DNA from: Synchiropus splendidus
Lineage: Eukaryota > Chordata > Actinopteri > Syngnathiformes > Callionymidae
Direction: 5' to 3'
Length of the DNA stretch: 64,000 bases
Assembly (NCBI RefSeq): GCF_027744825.2
Contig: NC_071338.1
Span: 29,617,501 to 29,681,500, forward strand
The notes below the pieces were generated by a model. The model worked only from the letters and a program-made list of their open reading frames with translations, was not told where the DNA came from and searched no databases. Position 1 is the stretch's first letter, and each line of letters begins with the position of its first letter. This document shows, one piece after another, positions 1-13,120 of this stretch. A program made the position numbers and the translations under genes.

Positions 1-1825
1 TGTAGCAGAGGTCCGTCATGACTCCATGTCTGAGCAGACCTCAGGCTGAGGATGACTCCTCGAGTTTATTATTTTTTGAGAAAATAAAAAAAAAAGTTGA
101 AATCTTCATCTGCGTCTGCAGTTTCAGAAGCTCTTATCACTCTGGGCTCTAACCTCCACCGGTAAATGAAAAACAGTTTGTCTTTGAGGCCTGAATGGAA
201 TCGGTCACTCCCCGATGATCTCGAACTTTTCCGTGAGAAATAAAGCAAATATGTGAGAGTCTCTCAGGCTGTAATAGGTGTGACATGCAGGAGTGAACGT
301 TCCATCATCCTGCCAGCCAAAGTGAAAGAACTGAAGAGTGCAAAGAAGAGATAGGATTTGGGGGAAAAAAGGCCAGATTTGGTGAAAATGTAATTCCAGG
401 GACGTGGGTGCACCAGGGAACAAAGCTGTCGCGGCGACGGAGGGAGGCAACGTTCTCTGTGTCCGATTCTATTCCAGGGGACACAATAAGAACGTTGTGA
501 TGGGCCAGCTGAGTCACAGAAGCCTCCAGAGGTTCAGCACGTCGCAGCGCCGCAGAGCTCCAAACAGTCCTGAGACCAGATTCTCATCACAGCATCAGCC
601 CTGTCCCTGCTTCTTGCTCCTCCAGATTTCTGGACATGGAACAAGTTCAGACGAGAGAGTGACTGAAAGTTTCGGCGAAGCAAATTTTATAAACACGTGC
701 AGGAAAAGTCTCTCAAATCTTTGGGTCGACGCCTGGGATTCTGCAGGTTTACTTCACTCAGACAGCGGTTTTTAGGCCACCTTCACTCTCTCTCGTCCAT
801 ACGGAAAAATCTTTTACCACTCTTCTCGCTCGAAGATTAATATTGTTAAGATAGAAGTCGAATCTACCTCCTACACACACGCAATGGCTCAAGAAGATGG
901 AGAAGGTTTGGCTGTCTATACATGGACAATCTGAGAAGTTCAATAAGATTTGGAAACCTTTTTTGGTTTTAGTCAATAGAACAGAATTTACATTTGAACC
1001 GGAAGCTGTCGACAGTTAGGTGGCTTTCATTGGGTTCAAATTATTCTTCTTATTCTTATTCTTATTCTTATTCTTATTATTATTCTTATTATTATTATTT
1101 TCTACTGTTCTGTATATTTCCACGATCATTAATACTGCTTCTTTTTGCTTAAAAAACATGTGTCTGCGGTCTTAATGTTGAATGTACCATAAGAGGGTGG
1201 GAGGGAGGTTCGTGGTTTGTTTTTGTTAGGTTTTTTTTCTGCTCCGTTATTTGGTAGAATTCATCTCATGACTTTGATATTATGTTTTGCTATTCAGTAT
1301 TCTGCAAAAATACATAAAATATGTTTAAAAAAATAAATTAATTAATTAAAAAAAAATATATATATATATTATATTATATATATTTTTATATTTTTATATT
1401 TTTTATATATTTATATATATATATATAAAATTTAAAAAAAGGTTGACTTCACTCTTGGTCCTGGCTCTCCCTCCCCAATTTTCTCTTCCCCTGGTTCCCT
1501 CTGAAGACCCACCACCCGCCACACCCTTCACTCCAATTCACCGAGAGCCTTACACAACACTTGGTGTCAGACCGACGTTTGAAGGGAGCAGTAAACTAGC
1601 TTTGTGAGAATCGAATATTCATCACTGAATCAGGTTCGTGTGGGTGTTAAGACACTCCTCCACAGCTGCAGTGCACCATGGAACAGGAAATGCAGATGCT
1701 TCTGAGTAAGACGTGATTCAAAGGATGTGTCAGGTGTTTGATCCACTGATGGGCTTTTGCGGCTTCGCTCAGTTGATGGTGGTTTAAAAATGATGTGAGG
1801 TTTCATTGTAGTGCTGATGTTTATG

Positions 1826-1828
<3 letters not shown>

Positions 1829-1905
<77 letters not shown>
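1829..1905. repeat. (AT)n microsatellite, about 77 bp
   Basis: An uninterrupted alternating AT tract, followed about 65 bp later by short TA and CA runs. Confidence 0.97.
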
Positions 1906-1907
<2 letters not shown>

Positions 1908-3411
1908 CTTTTCATTTCTCTTCACGATTGGATTAGAGTCTCTGCGTTTGGGAGGTTCAGGAGCTGTATATATATACACACACACAGTATAGCGGATTAA
2001 AGTCACTCACCTCTTGATATTCAAGTCAAACAGCAGCTTCTGATTCACATCACTCGGGCCCCTGTGTCTACGTCTTAATACCCATCATTACGGTCCGATT
2101 GTCTTTGCAAGATAAAGACACACCTTAACTCTTAATCTACCTCACTTCATTTTGAAAACTTTCCATTGTATTTTTTCAAGTGGCAGTTCCTGGTTCTGTT
2201 TGACAGTATCATACTAGATAAGACTTTCAGAAGAGATCAGATCCAAGACATATTTTTGACTGGTAAATTGTTCAAAATATTATGAGGAACAAAAAAAAAA
2301 GCTTATCTTTTCCTTTGTTTTCCGCCAAATATTAAAGCGCTGCTAGTTTGTTGGTCAATAGAGGGTCCACAACAGTGACAGAGTTCCTCCTGTAGGGGGA
2401 GCAGCCACTGCTCTTCCTCCAGATACGAGTGACGTTGACTCTGCCGCAGCCCTTAAATGAACCGTGAGCCCAGCTAAATATTTAAACCTGCAGAGGTTGT
2501 CGTGTGTTTGCAATGTTCAGCTAACATGCTGCCATGTTGAATCACTTCCACCAGCCAGAGAACAGTCAGCGCGGTGGAACCAAGGCGACAGGGATCCACG
2601 GCTTGTTGCAGACGCACGTGAACAAATGGGGAGATGACTCCGTGGAGCGGCCGGCTGTGGGACAGGCCGGCGCCACCTTCGTGCCAAAGCCCGTCTCCGT
2701 TTCTCATTTCAGGCAAGTGGCCAGAACAGTAAGCGCATCAGCATGTTTCCCTGAGAAACGCTCCCCAGAAGGTTCCAGACAAGAGGATAACAGTGAAGTT
2801 CTGTGACGCCCAGCGAACACATGATTCACATCATTCTGAAATCCCAGGCAGCTAATCTGCGATGCCATCGAGGGACAGATGTGCAGCGTCTTCTGCGATA
2901 AGGACGCAGCCACTGTTGTTGACAGACTCCCTCTCCAGAGCAGATATATCCACCTGATAAGAGGCTGATGAGACAAACACGGGGGGGACGTGATCTCCCC
3001 GGATGATAGTTTGTCCTTTTAGCTTGTGACTGAGTTCAAGTCGACACCTGGGACGTTCATCCATCTGCTGCTGCTGTTCTTGTAAACTACTTTGATACAG
3101 GCAAACTAATGTTTGCACTCTTGAAGATTACAGGTGGAGGTGTGAGGCCTCGCAGATGCAAGTGGGAGGGAACCGGAGTTCCCGGAGCAGAGGAGTTCAA
3201 ACCTTTTGGTGTCTCTCTGAGGCCAAATGAGGTGGAGATGCAGTTATACATATGAATTTTTCATGCTGACATGCAGCGAGCCTCTATTTATGTCCCAACT
3301 TTATTGTCACACAGTGTCACTGCAGCATTGCATTTTATTCATTTTAGTCACGCATCCTAAGCTATATTTTAAAGATAGAGATTTGTTGTTTCAATAATTA
3401 TGCCATTTATA

Positions 3412-3546
3412 TTTTCAAATTTTATTTTATTATTATTTTTATTTAAAAATACATTTTCATTACATCATGTATATATTTTTAGATCATGTTTTTTTTTTCT
3501 TGGTGAAAAACAAAAAATCAATTTTTGATGCAATGAATTTATTGGA

Positions 3547-3610
<64 letters not shown>

Positions 3611-3800
3611 TATTCATATATTATATTTTCAATTTTTATTTTATTGTTATTATTTTAAAATTCATTTTCATTACATCATGTATGTATTTTTAGATCATGT
3701 ATTATTTAATGTATTATTTTTTTTTCTTGGTGAAAAACAAAAAATGAATTTATGATGCACATAATTTCTTGGAAATTATATATAACAAAAATGAAATGCA

Positions 3801-3877
<77 letters not shown>
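3412..3877 (+). repeat. Local tandem duplication, two units each ending in (AT)n
   Basis: The segment from about 3412 to 3608 and that from about 3624 to 3877 share the same order of short sequences: a TTTTATTTTATT block, CATTTTCATTACATCATGTA, TTTTTAGATCATGT, a T run, CTTGGTGAAAAACAAAAAAT, then TTGGAAA and an (AT)n tract (3550-3608 and 3804-3876). The copies differ by small indels. Confidence 0.8.
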
Positions 3878-3879
<2 letters not shown>

Positions 3880-5551
3880 GCACAAACTCCAAGAAAAAAA
3901 AAAAGGCTTCGCTACAAAAATTGTTTTTTCCATATCTTCCACTTGATTTACATGTCACTCACAATGGTTCACTCTTATTTTTCCAACCAAGCTACTCAAT
4001 AAACATTTGTGTGTCATAATTCAGAAATAAAAGACCAAATATTCTATTGCAAGTGATATTTCTTTTCATTTCTCCTTATTTACTTCTGCTTTGTCATTCC
4101 ACTTTTAACACTTTTCCTTATTTATCTCCATGTTTAGCGTAACTGTCGGCGAAAACACCGATCACCGAAAACAAGCTCATCTTGCAACAAAGGAGAAACC
4201 GTAAACAGGAGGCAAAAAAAAGGGAAAAAGGAATGACAGCGCTTTATTGTACCATCTGCTTCTGCCGCTTGAAGTGCCACATGTTCGTCGTACATTTTGC
4301 ATGTGGGTTTTATGTTCCCCTCCTTGTGAATAACAATTACATTTCCAGTCAAACCGGGAGACAAACAAACCAAATAAAATAAATACATTGGAAGTGTGAA
4401 GGCATCAAAGGCAGCACACTGCTGAAACCAGAAAAACACAATAAAGCATCATGTAAATTTGGAGCGGATGCAGCAAACGTCAGCGTGACTTTCCTCTCGA
4501 CACCTGAAGCACCATCTGATTTTGTTGCTCAAAAACAGGAGTCACTGCCCTCTAGTGGCGGCCAAAACACCTCAAGTATGTGAAATCTAAAAACAACGTT
4601 GAAATACTTACCCGCTCCCGGAACTGGCCGCGTGTTCGACTGCCGAGAAGGTTTTAACCAAAGCAGCATATTGGCACGTATCTGCAGATTTAAATGAACA
4701 GGCGTGTGACTGTATCCCGCTGTAAATTGTTATGTGGTGTTTATTTCCCACAGTGTTTCCCTGCGTTGCTCAAGGTGCAAGTATCAACGCGATTGTCTGC
4801 TTCGCGCCGCCTTTGTGTTTTGGCTGGCGGACAGAAAACGCTGCCTGCTTGTAATAATGAGCTCCCCTGCGCAGCGGAGGTATCTGCTGGCAGGTGAGCC
4901 ACGTCCCAGGAACCTGCAACCGAAGAGGCCGCAGCTCCTCCGCCAGGTTAGTGGTGCCCAGGCCGCGGGGTTTCGGTAATTATCTCTCACGCACACGTGA
5001 AGCTTTGAAGTGGAGGAGGAAGGAAAGACGCTGAGTGGCGAGCGCAGCGACAACTGGCGGGGAGTGAGGAGTCAAAAGATCATGAATGGGTTGTTTATGA
5101 GTTGTGCGACCGGATGAAAGAAGCAGTGTCTTCTGGCTGAGCTTGTCTCCACAGAGGGGGGGAGGAGGGCCATGAGGGCTCTTTATTTCATGTTTCATCT
5201 TCTTCTTCCCTGCAGGACAGTCCAAAGCAGTTTAACCCAGGACATTAAATATTGAGAGCGTTTCAGCCCAAACTCTCAAAAACACTCTCCTCTCCTGTGT
5301 CGGCGTGAGCGTGAAGAGGAAGTGTTGGATCTGGGAACGTCATTAAAATGTCAAAACATCTCCTGTATTGTCCACAATCCTTGACTGTGGAGAGCATGAA
5401 GCCTTGGAGCTGAGACACCACCTGGGTGAATCTGTCTGGCTGCAGCACGCGTCTCTCGCTCGTGCTCTTCATTTCTATTTCCAGGTCAAACTCATGATCC
5501 AGCAGGATTATGATCCTGCTTCTTCACACTGACCAGACACCCTCGGATAAA

Positions 5552-5997
5552 CCTGGGCAAAGTGCGGCCCGGGGACCGAATGTGGCCCTTTGACTGTGTT
5601 CATGTGGTTGCTCCTGGAGTCAGAGTAAAACTATAAAACTGACATTGTCTCTGACAGATTTGTCTAGTGCATTGATTTTTGTTCATGATGATGCAACTGA
5701 AACATGATTTTCTCGTTTGATTATTTTTCTTATTTGATCGTCTTTTCTGTTGGCTATTTTGGCAGTATTTCTTGTCCCTTAAAATACATCAGACTTGAAG
5801 GTAGATTTTGAAATGTGTGAGACACATCGAGAATCTTTAAATGGAATGTGGTTTAAATTAAATGAAACACAACAAACCAACATTTTCTGCGCATTTTTAA
5901 AATGTCATTTCTGAATCACACATGATGCCATCACTTTTTCACAATTTTCAATTTTCTCTTACCCTCCTTTCTTTGGGTTTGACGGCCTCTCTCTACA
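5552..5997 (+). repeat. Dispersed repeat, copy 1 (5' end retained), hAT-like
   Basis: This 440-bp stretch matches the reverse complement of 29952-30393 over nearly its whole length, for example CTTTTCTGTTGGCTATTTTG and TTAAAATACATCAGACTTGA. It begins CCTGGGCAAAGTGCGGCCCG, a start typical of hAT-derived repeats of vertebrates. No coding capacity was seen. Confidence 0.75.
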
Positions 5998-6011
5998 ATA
6001 ACAATATGTAT

Positions 6012-6312
6012 ACAAGTAACATCCGACTTACGACCTGCTTGACTTAGATTCACCTGTACTTACGACCGGCCAGTAGATATTTTTTTTTTTTAATTCAATG
6101 TCTGGCACCGCAGCACGTAGCAGCCCGGCAACACGTACGACAGTTACAGCAGCACAGTATCCCAGCATCTCACTCTCACACAGCCATCTACCACTACAGT
6201 AGTACCTATAACCCTTGCCTCGGCTATTTTGAATGGCATTTGACTTACATCCAGTCCGACTTACGACCAGTTGGTCGGAACCGATCCTGGTCGTAAGTCG
6301 GATGTTACTTGT
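6012..6312. mobile_element. 301-bp non-autonomous element with perfect terminal inverted repeats
   Basis: Positions 6012-6035 and 6289-6312 are exact inverse complements over 24 bases, beginning ACAAGTAACATCCGACTTAC. The motif ACTTACGACC recurs at 6026-6035, 6058-6067 and 6259-6268, and 6255-6270 forms a second perfect 16-bp inverted repeat with 6287-6302. No coding capacity. A clean target-site duplication is not visible, perhaps because a (GT)n(AT)n tract grew at the right edge. The superfamily is uncertain. Confidence 0.75.
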
Positions 6313-6317
6313 GTGTA

Positions 6318-6400
<83 letters not shown>
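6310..6400. repeat. (GT)n(AT)n compound microsatellite followed by a T run
   Basis: GT/TATG repeats pass into about 73 bp of AT and then a homopolymer of about 15 T. It starts directly at the end of the inverted-repeat element. Confidence 0.95.
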
Positions 6401-6415
<15 letters not shown>

Positions 6416-6978
6416 ACTTCTGCAAATATTTATTGTATTTTGTCCACTTCAGGCCACCGTAGATCAAGCTACTTGTGCTACCCGCTTGAGGTGGAAATAA
6501 ACGAAAAATATGTTTCTTTTACATTGGATGGTTCTTGGGAGCACGCACATCTTAACTCCGGGTTGCTTTACAGCTTTTATTTATTCATGTCTCTCTCTCT
6601 CTCTCAGGTGAAGCTCTGATCTATCTATTTATCTTGGATGCCAGTGGATGATGCGTTCAGGAGTGTCGGAAAAAAAACCCAAAAATACACAAATTTCACA
6701 AAAATTGCTTTACATTTTAAACATTTCGCACAGCAAATTCGACGTTGGGTCATGGAGGCAGCAGTCAGAGGTAAGAGGCCCAGACTTCCCTTGGCCTGTT
6801 CTGTCCGGGTCAGGTGTTTCCAGAGAGCCTCACCTGGCACTCAGGCTTCTCTTGATGGAGTGGAGCAGCAGGTTAGTCAGATCTGCCTTCCCTACTTTTC
6901 ACTTTCAGCAGTGGAGACTGACGACAGAGGAATCGCAGAAATCACAGACACGAGGGTTCACTTGTATAAAAAAAAAAC

Positions 6979-6984
6979 TTTATT
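6979..6984 (-). terminator. Candidate distal polyadenylation signal AATAAA
   Basis: The minus strand reads GAGAATAAAG followed at once by a run of thymines. This is the layout of a vertebrate 3' end, with the signal followed by a T-rich downstream element. If used by CSMD1 it would give a 3' UTR of about 7.6 kb. A separate minus-strand transcript could equally end here. Confidence 0.3.
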
Positions 6985-8568
6985 CTCAAATAATGTTCCC
7001 AAAATAGCTGATAGATAATCTGTGAATCTCTTTGACAACAAGTCATGAGGCTGCGTTCACACGTTCACAACAGCTCATGTGTTCTCTCGCTCTCATGGCG
7101 CCATAAGGGGGTGAAGGAGGGGGTGCGGGGAGGGGGCGGAAACATCTCGAGTGGTTCACGACGACGGAGGCCGTTCACAACGTAGCACATTTCAGAAAAA
7201 TCCAGTCAGGCCTCACAAGTGGAAACTCGTCCTTCTCCCAGGGATTCGGATCAGTCACTCGCCGGTGCTCAAACACAAGAACATCCCAACCTCTATCTGA
7301 TGTCACATGACTGGTCGTCGTACATCTGATGACAACTCAGCCAGTCGTCCCCAAAAATATGCACTTTTCACCACCAAGAATCTCTCCGTGATGTTCTGGT
7401 GTAAGAGCAGCGATCGCGCTTTAAGATCAGGGGCTTCGGTGGGTATGTACATGTGTTTTCATAGAAACCTCCAGGGACTCTTCTGTCATAAAAAGTACAG
7501 CATATTTCATAACTTCTGTGATTTTTTTTTGTTGTTTTTTACAAATGCTTCATAAAAAATAGATTTCTGTACAAAATGTTTTTTTTTTTCTTTTGCACCT
7601 ACTTCAAGTTCAGCAGCACATGATGATGATGAAGATGACGATGAAGATGGAGGACGTAAAAAACGGATGAGGACAAGCGCCAGCTCTTGATTCGATCTTT
7701 CCAAAATCTGAACTAAAAAGGAATGAGCTTGATGTGGAGACTGGTTGGAGTGAAGTGAGAGCCACCACAGGTGAGCGTCTAATCCGCTCAACATGGACGT
7801 GTAAAACCGAGTCGTCCTAAACCTAAACCGAGCGTGTTACGAGAGCGGGGGTTCCAGGCCTGCAGCAGCAGCAGGTCAGGGTCACGGCTTAAGTTTTTCT
7901 CAGCTTCCAGCAACATGTCTAACATGGAAAGGTCAGGTTGTTCATCGACAGCTTTTCCTCCTCCTGATCTCGTCTCCAAACCCCTCTGCACAGCTCTGGC
8001 CAACAGGACACCATTGTTTCCTTCTGACGCCTTTAAGGTCCGCCTTTATATTTATTCTTTTAATTTACAAAGTGTCAAACAAGACAGAAAAAAAACAGAA
8101 AATGAACAATAAAATTGATAAGAATTTTCAGTCATAATTGGTGAGAATAAGTTGATACTTTTAAATGGAAAATTGTATAGAAATTAATAAGGCAATAGAG
8201 AAATATAGAACAAACAGGTAGATAATAAAAACAAAAACGTACAAGTGAGTCATAGTTTATTTCGTTTTAAGTATGAAAATAATAAGTGAGTGACGTATTT
8301 ACATTGCATACATGTTTGAATAAATATTACTTATTAAATTAAATTGGAACCATTTAAAATAAATATCTAATATTTGGTTAGAATGTATTTATTTTAGGGT
8401 GACTTATTATAAATGTATAAATGATCAATTACACAAAGCATGATGTCAACAGACTGTCCTCACCTTTCACTTCTTGCTGACAGAGAAGAGTGGAAGTATC
8501 GCTTTAAGTCTCGTCCTAAAAGTGACGGGGAATTTTCCAAATCTAGATGTAGGCAATAAGCTTAACGC

Positions 8569-8757
8569 TAGTGATGGGCTTATGACGCTTCATGAAACAT
8601 TGTCCTCATTTTCAGAGCCCACTCGATGGCACTCTCTGCTCTAAAATATTTGGAGTTCAACAACCACTTCAATAAAATCTCACATCATTTAGGACGCCAT
8701 CTACGGTGCGCGGAAAATGAGGACGCTGTTTCATGAAGCCTCATCAGCCCATCACTA
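8569..8757. mobile_element. 189-bp hAT-like MITE, copy 1 of a local family
   Basis: Ends TAGTGATGGGCT and AGCCCATCACTA are inverse complements, extended by an imperfect GATGAGGCTTCATGAAAC-type inner repeat. Flanks CTTAACGC (8561-8568) and CTTGACGC (8758-8765) form an 8-bp target-site duplication with one mismatch, as expected for hAT elements. It is too short to encode anything. Confidence 0.85.
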
Positions 8758-11700
8758 CTTGACGCCACTCAACCAGGGTTCAACTCAGACTTCTCCATCC
8801 TGCTGTGTACGTGGTTGAAAAAGGTGTGAAGGAACTGGATAAACCAGTTGATTATCCGCCAGAGACCTGGTTCAAGAGTCTTGCGAAGCTTCATCTAATG
8901 GCTTCAGTCATTCACTGTTGCGTCTTAAAGAAAAACTAACCGTGACATCAAAGGACAAGTTAAAGAGATTGAAATTCCACTCCCACTCAGGGATGTCTCG
9001 TGATCCCTGGGTGGCTGGGGAAAGGGGCAGTCGTGAAATCCCGTGAACCAGTTCCAATTGGTTGAACGGGAGCTCAGGACCTAGTCAAGCACTGTTTTGT
9101 TTATCTTTCCTGATGACATCACACTGAATGTACAACGCCAACGTTTCAATTAAAACTCTGCTTTGTTCTTTATATAACTCTATGTGGACACGTCTCCTCC
9201 CCACTGACTCCATTTGTGACATTTGAAGTTCGAAGGAAAAAAAGTTTTCTCTCAGCCAGCAGAGTCCCGGACACTTTTGTCTTGATAAAAGTGCTGACAG
9301 GGCGGTTTGAAGGAAGCGGAAGACAAATATGGAAGCTTTTTTGAAAGTGAGGAGAAGTGCGGAGGGAAATTTATGGGTCATTTATTTTTTTTTAACTTTT
9401 AACTAACTTTTGCTGGAAATAGAGGAGTGCTGACGCGGCGGGAAGAGGGACAGACGCGGGGAGGAGTGTATCTTCTGCCCAAAAGATTTATACTTGGAAC
9501 AGCAGCCATATTGAAGATGAGTGAGTGAATGTCCTGTCATGGGTTCAGCAGTTTAGTTTCCCCATAAAGGTTTCTAAATACCTATTGCCTTTGATGTTCA
9601 GAATGGCTAGTGACATCCGTCTCTATCCAGCGTTCAAACCGTACAAACTCGTCTTTGTGGAGTACTGCGGCCAGTTAGTATTCAGTCCCGAGATATTCCA
9701 AAACAAACAACTTATTCGCTAAAACCTGGTCAGTGACAAGACTTGTACTGTATTTTGGGACTGTTTGCTATTGATGCTAACTGTAACCAAAAACTAGCAG
9801 AATCTGTTTACATTTTGTCTTGCTACTTTTTGTGTTTCTGTGTTTTCTTTTCGACAAATGGCTGAGTGTCTAGGATTTATAAAGGTCTCCATGCTGCGCT
9901 ACTTCCCTTTACTCTACACCAGAGATATTCTTTCAGCCTCGTTCTGACGTATAAATTATCACAGTAAAATGGTTTGAAGTCTGACGCTGTCTTCAAATCT
10001 ATAATTCACATACTATAAAGAAAAAAAAAATCATCTCATCTTAACGTCCTCATTGCAGCTGACCATGTGATTGCTGTCGCCTTTCATGTTGAAAATGAGA
10101 GCACATTTTAAGCTCGCTGCTGTCATTTCCAGGCTCCATTATGCCCTTCTGACACCGTGGAAAACCTCAAATGGTTTCATTTAATCAATTACAGAGACAC
10201 GACACGAACCGCAGCATGAAAGCACAGATGTATCTGGCGAGACTGCGACACAGCACTTTGTGTCTTTCTCAGGGGCGTGAAACTGGGAAACTCTGGAAGC
10301 GCTTCTGACCCCAAACTATTCCCTTTTTTTTCTGAACTTCAGGATGTGCTAATTTGCCACCACACGACAAAGTACATATTTAACGTTTGAGTTGTACTAT
10401 AGTGCGATATTTGTGTGTATTATTTAAAGATAGTATATTTAATTTAGCAGATACTTGTAAAAACATTTGAGGATGAATGAAATGGCTACTTTTTCTATCC
10501 GTTATGATCTTCAGGACTTAGCAAACAATTTTAACACTACAATACAAAAACAAGAAATGTGAGATAAATAATTTAAAATAACAACTGCAGAAAAATACAT
10601 CTCAAAGAAAAGACACCAAAATAAAATTAATAATGGTGCTCAGTTCACAATTTAGGAATAAAACAAGGATATAAAAATACTGACTTAAATAATTTTTGGG
10701 AGATAAAACACCTAGAGAAGATCTCAAAAAGTTGGATTTTTAGGGAGATTCTCAATAGAAAAAAAAAAATTGTTAAAAAGACGCGTCTAAATTTACGTTA
10801 TCTTCCATGTCTTCTGCCATGTTAATTATTTTTACGATAATGTGGCAGCAGTGTCAGTTGTCGGTTCAAACAGTGGCAAAGTGTGAACATTTTCTGAGGA
10901 TGATTGGATTAAAAACAGAGTAACTGTGAAAACGTTTGTGAGGCACAAACAACAACGAAGGACACATATGAGGCAGTAGACACACAAAAAACAAAGCATT
11001 GAAAATAAACATAACAAAAAATATATATTTATAATTTGGGAAAAAAACGAAACCTCTTCAAAAACTAGCTTTAAACGGGTGAAAGGTCACTCTCACATGA
11101 GGTATTTCTAAATGGGGGGGTCGGGGAGGTGGTGACAACAGTATTGTGCGAGTTGTCGGTGAGAGTCACGCAAATGCTTTGTGACTTTCTCTCAAAAGTT
11201 GTGTGGAATGAGAGAGCATGAATGGGGCGAGCGTGACGTTGCAAACACAACTTTTCAAAGAAAGTCCCTCAATCACAGAATGTGTCGGAAAGCTTATATT
11301 GTCGGCCACACAAAAATTGAGTTACTCGTGTAATACTGTCGAGATACATTGTACTGTTGGGAGAAGCGTCATGGGCTGGTAATAAAACCAATGAGTTAAA
11401 GGTAACGATCAGTAGAAGCTTTCAGATACAGGCAATAGGTGTGTTTCCACCATGGACTTGCGGAAAGACTGCTGATATCCGTGAAATTCCTAGTTGTACG
11501 AATCATCGAATGACTTTAAAATGCACTACCTCTCGTAGGCGGTGATCTTGTCTAGTGCTAGTTAGCCTTGCTATATAAATAAGGCGTAAGAAACCAATGC
11601 TAATTTCTCTTTAAAAATGTTCCCATTTGCATTGACTTGAAGTCAGCTCAACTCCATAGGTCATGAAAACACACCTAATGTTTCAAAAGTGCCATCGCGA

Positions 11701-13095
11701 CAAGGGAGAAGGCCGAAGGTCCAAAGGTAAACTGATCCCAACGTTCTGGTGGCTCACATGTCAGAATGGTGTTCAAAGAAAAGAGCGCGGCCACACTGTC
11801 CACGGAGTGCGGGCTATATATGTGTATATACAAACACTCTGGTACCCTGTATTTAGTCGTTTTTCAGATACGGTTTTAGCGAAATTTCTTTTTGTGAATT
11901 TTTCAAACCCCTTCCGAACCCAAATTATTTGACCCAGTCAGAAAGAACACACTAGTGCAAAATTTGTGCGGTTTGTAAGAGTTTATATAAAGTTCATATC
12001 CCAAGGGTCCCCAGCAGCAGCGTTTTTTTGGGGGGGGAAAGTCCCACGGGGCCACTGGGTTCGAACATAAGAGTCTGTTCATCGATATCTTCACTGAAGA
12101 AAAATGCCAGTAGAGACAATGAGAGACAATTTGCCTCTGTTTCCATAGCAACCTGTCCACCTCTCTTCTCTTCCAGCACAACGACTGTGTGTCTCTGTCT
12201 GTCCGTGTGTCTCTCCCCTCGATGATTGTTGCCGAAGAATATATTGTCGGGGATGAACAATCAGTCATTGCTCGACTCGTCATCCTCGGTAGAAAAAACA
12301 CACCAAAAAAAAAAAAGAAAGTCATGAAGACGTTTTGTGGGTTTGGCCGCAGAGAGCTGCAGCAGTCGAAGATCTTGACAGCTTTTTGCCTTCAGGCTTG
12401 TTCTGGTTCAGCCACCTAGCTCAGAATCCCAACAGTCCAAAAAACAAGAATCGGTTCAGCCGATTGTCAGACAGGAGTCGGGAAACTGGCGCGTCGGTCG
12501 GGCGTCACGAATGTCTGGGTTTGTGGTTCAGCACTGTCGGAGTCGTGCTCGCAGGAAAAGCAAAACGGTCTCTCGATGTCAAACTTTTAAAAATACAGTA
12601 CGTCTTGTTCACATGTCGTCCGGTGGGGCAGCTTCCTAAATATTTCATTTGGTACACTTTAGCCTCATTAATCTAAACTCCCACAAATCCCGCGAGGCCA
12701 GCCGCAGCCGTAGACGGCCAACATTTGGAGTTCAACCTCGGTGAGTCAGGCTTCCACACCGAGCACACAAAAAGGCCTATCTCTCTGTGACGCTTTCCAG
12801 TTGTCGCAGTTGTAAATAAACAATGCACCGCACTCTCTCGCACAGGCTAGCAGCTCTTTCAGCGTAAGCTTGGTGAATTAAATCAACACATTTTCAACAA
12901 CAATTCCAGTCCAGTCCTGTTGCGAAGTCAGCCTTACGCACAGGTGTTTTAGTGGAGTCAAATCTCTCCCCTCCCGTCTGATGTTCGAAAAGGGAGGGTT
13001 GGAGTTTGGACACGGTGCACAGGGACATGCCCAAATGCTGCCTGCCGTTGGTGCTGCCCAGGCATCAGGATGTGTCGTGGATGTACTACACGCAA

Positions 13096-13120
13096 AAATC
13101 CACTTGAAAAAAGTGGATTT
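13096..13120 (-). other. Perfect 10-bp stem, 5-nt loop hairpin in the putative 3' UTR
   Basis: AAATCCACTT at 13096-13105 and AAGTGGATTT at 13111-13120 are exact inverse complements around a 5-base loop. If the 3' UTR reaches this far it would form a stable RNA hairpin. No known element is recognised. Confidence 0.4.

Larger units (their letters stand above)
1..6978. other. Left intergenic-looking region, no gene seen
   Basis: No exon with convincing splice sites or recognisable protein was found. The region holds a TTATTC-type tract (about 1045-1100), an AT-rich block (1346-1437), several (AT)n microsatellites, a local tandem duplication (3412-3877), one copy of a dispersed repeat (5552-5997) and a 301-bp inverted-repeat element (6012-6312). 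The open frames made of alternating isoleucine and tyrosine are just (TA)n. Confidence 0.6.

Noticed and set aside
1795..2006. Open frames of repeated isoleucine-tyrosine on both strands, also at 3467-4002, 6233-6500 and 62601-62832
   Set aside because: They are translations of (AT)n microsatellites, with no splice context or protein similarity.
2534..3118. Overlapping 80-90 codon frames on both strands in a GC-richer stretch
   Set aside because: No domain, codon pattern or splice evidence favours any of them, so they were not called as exons.
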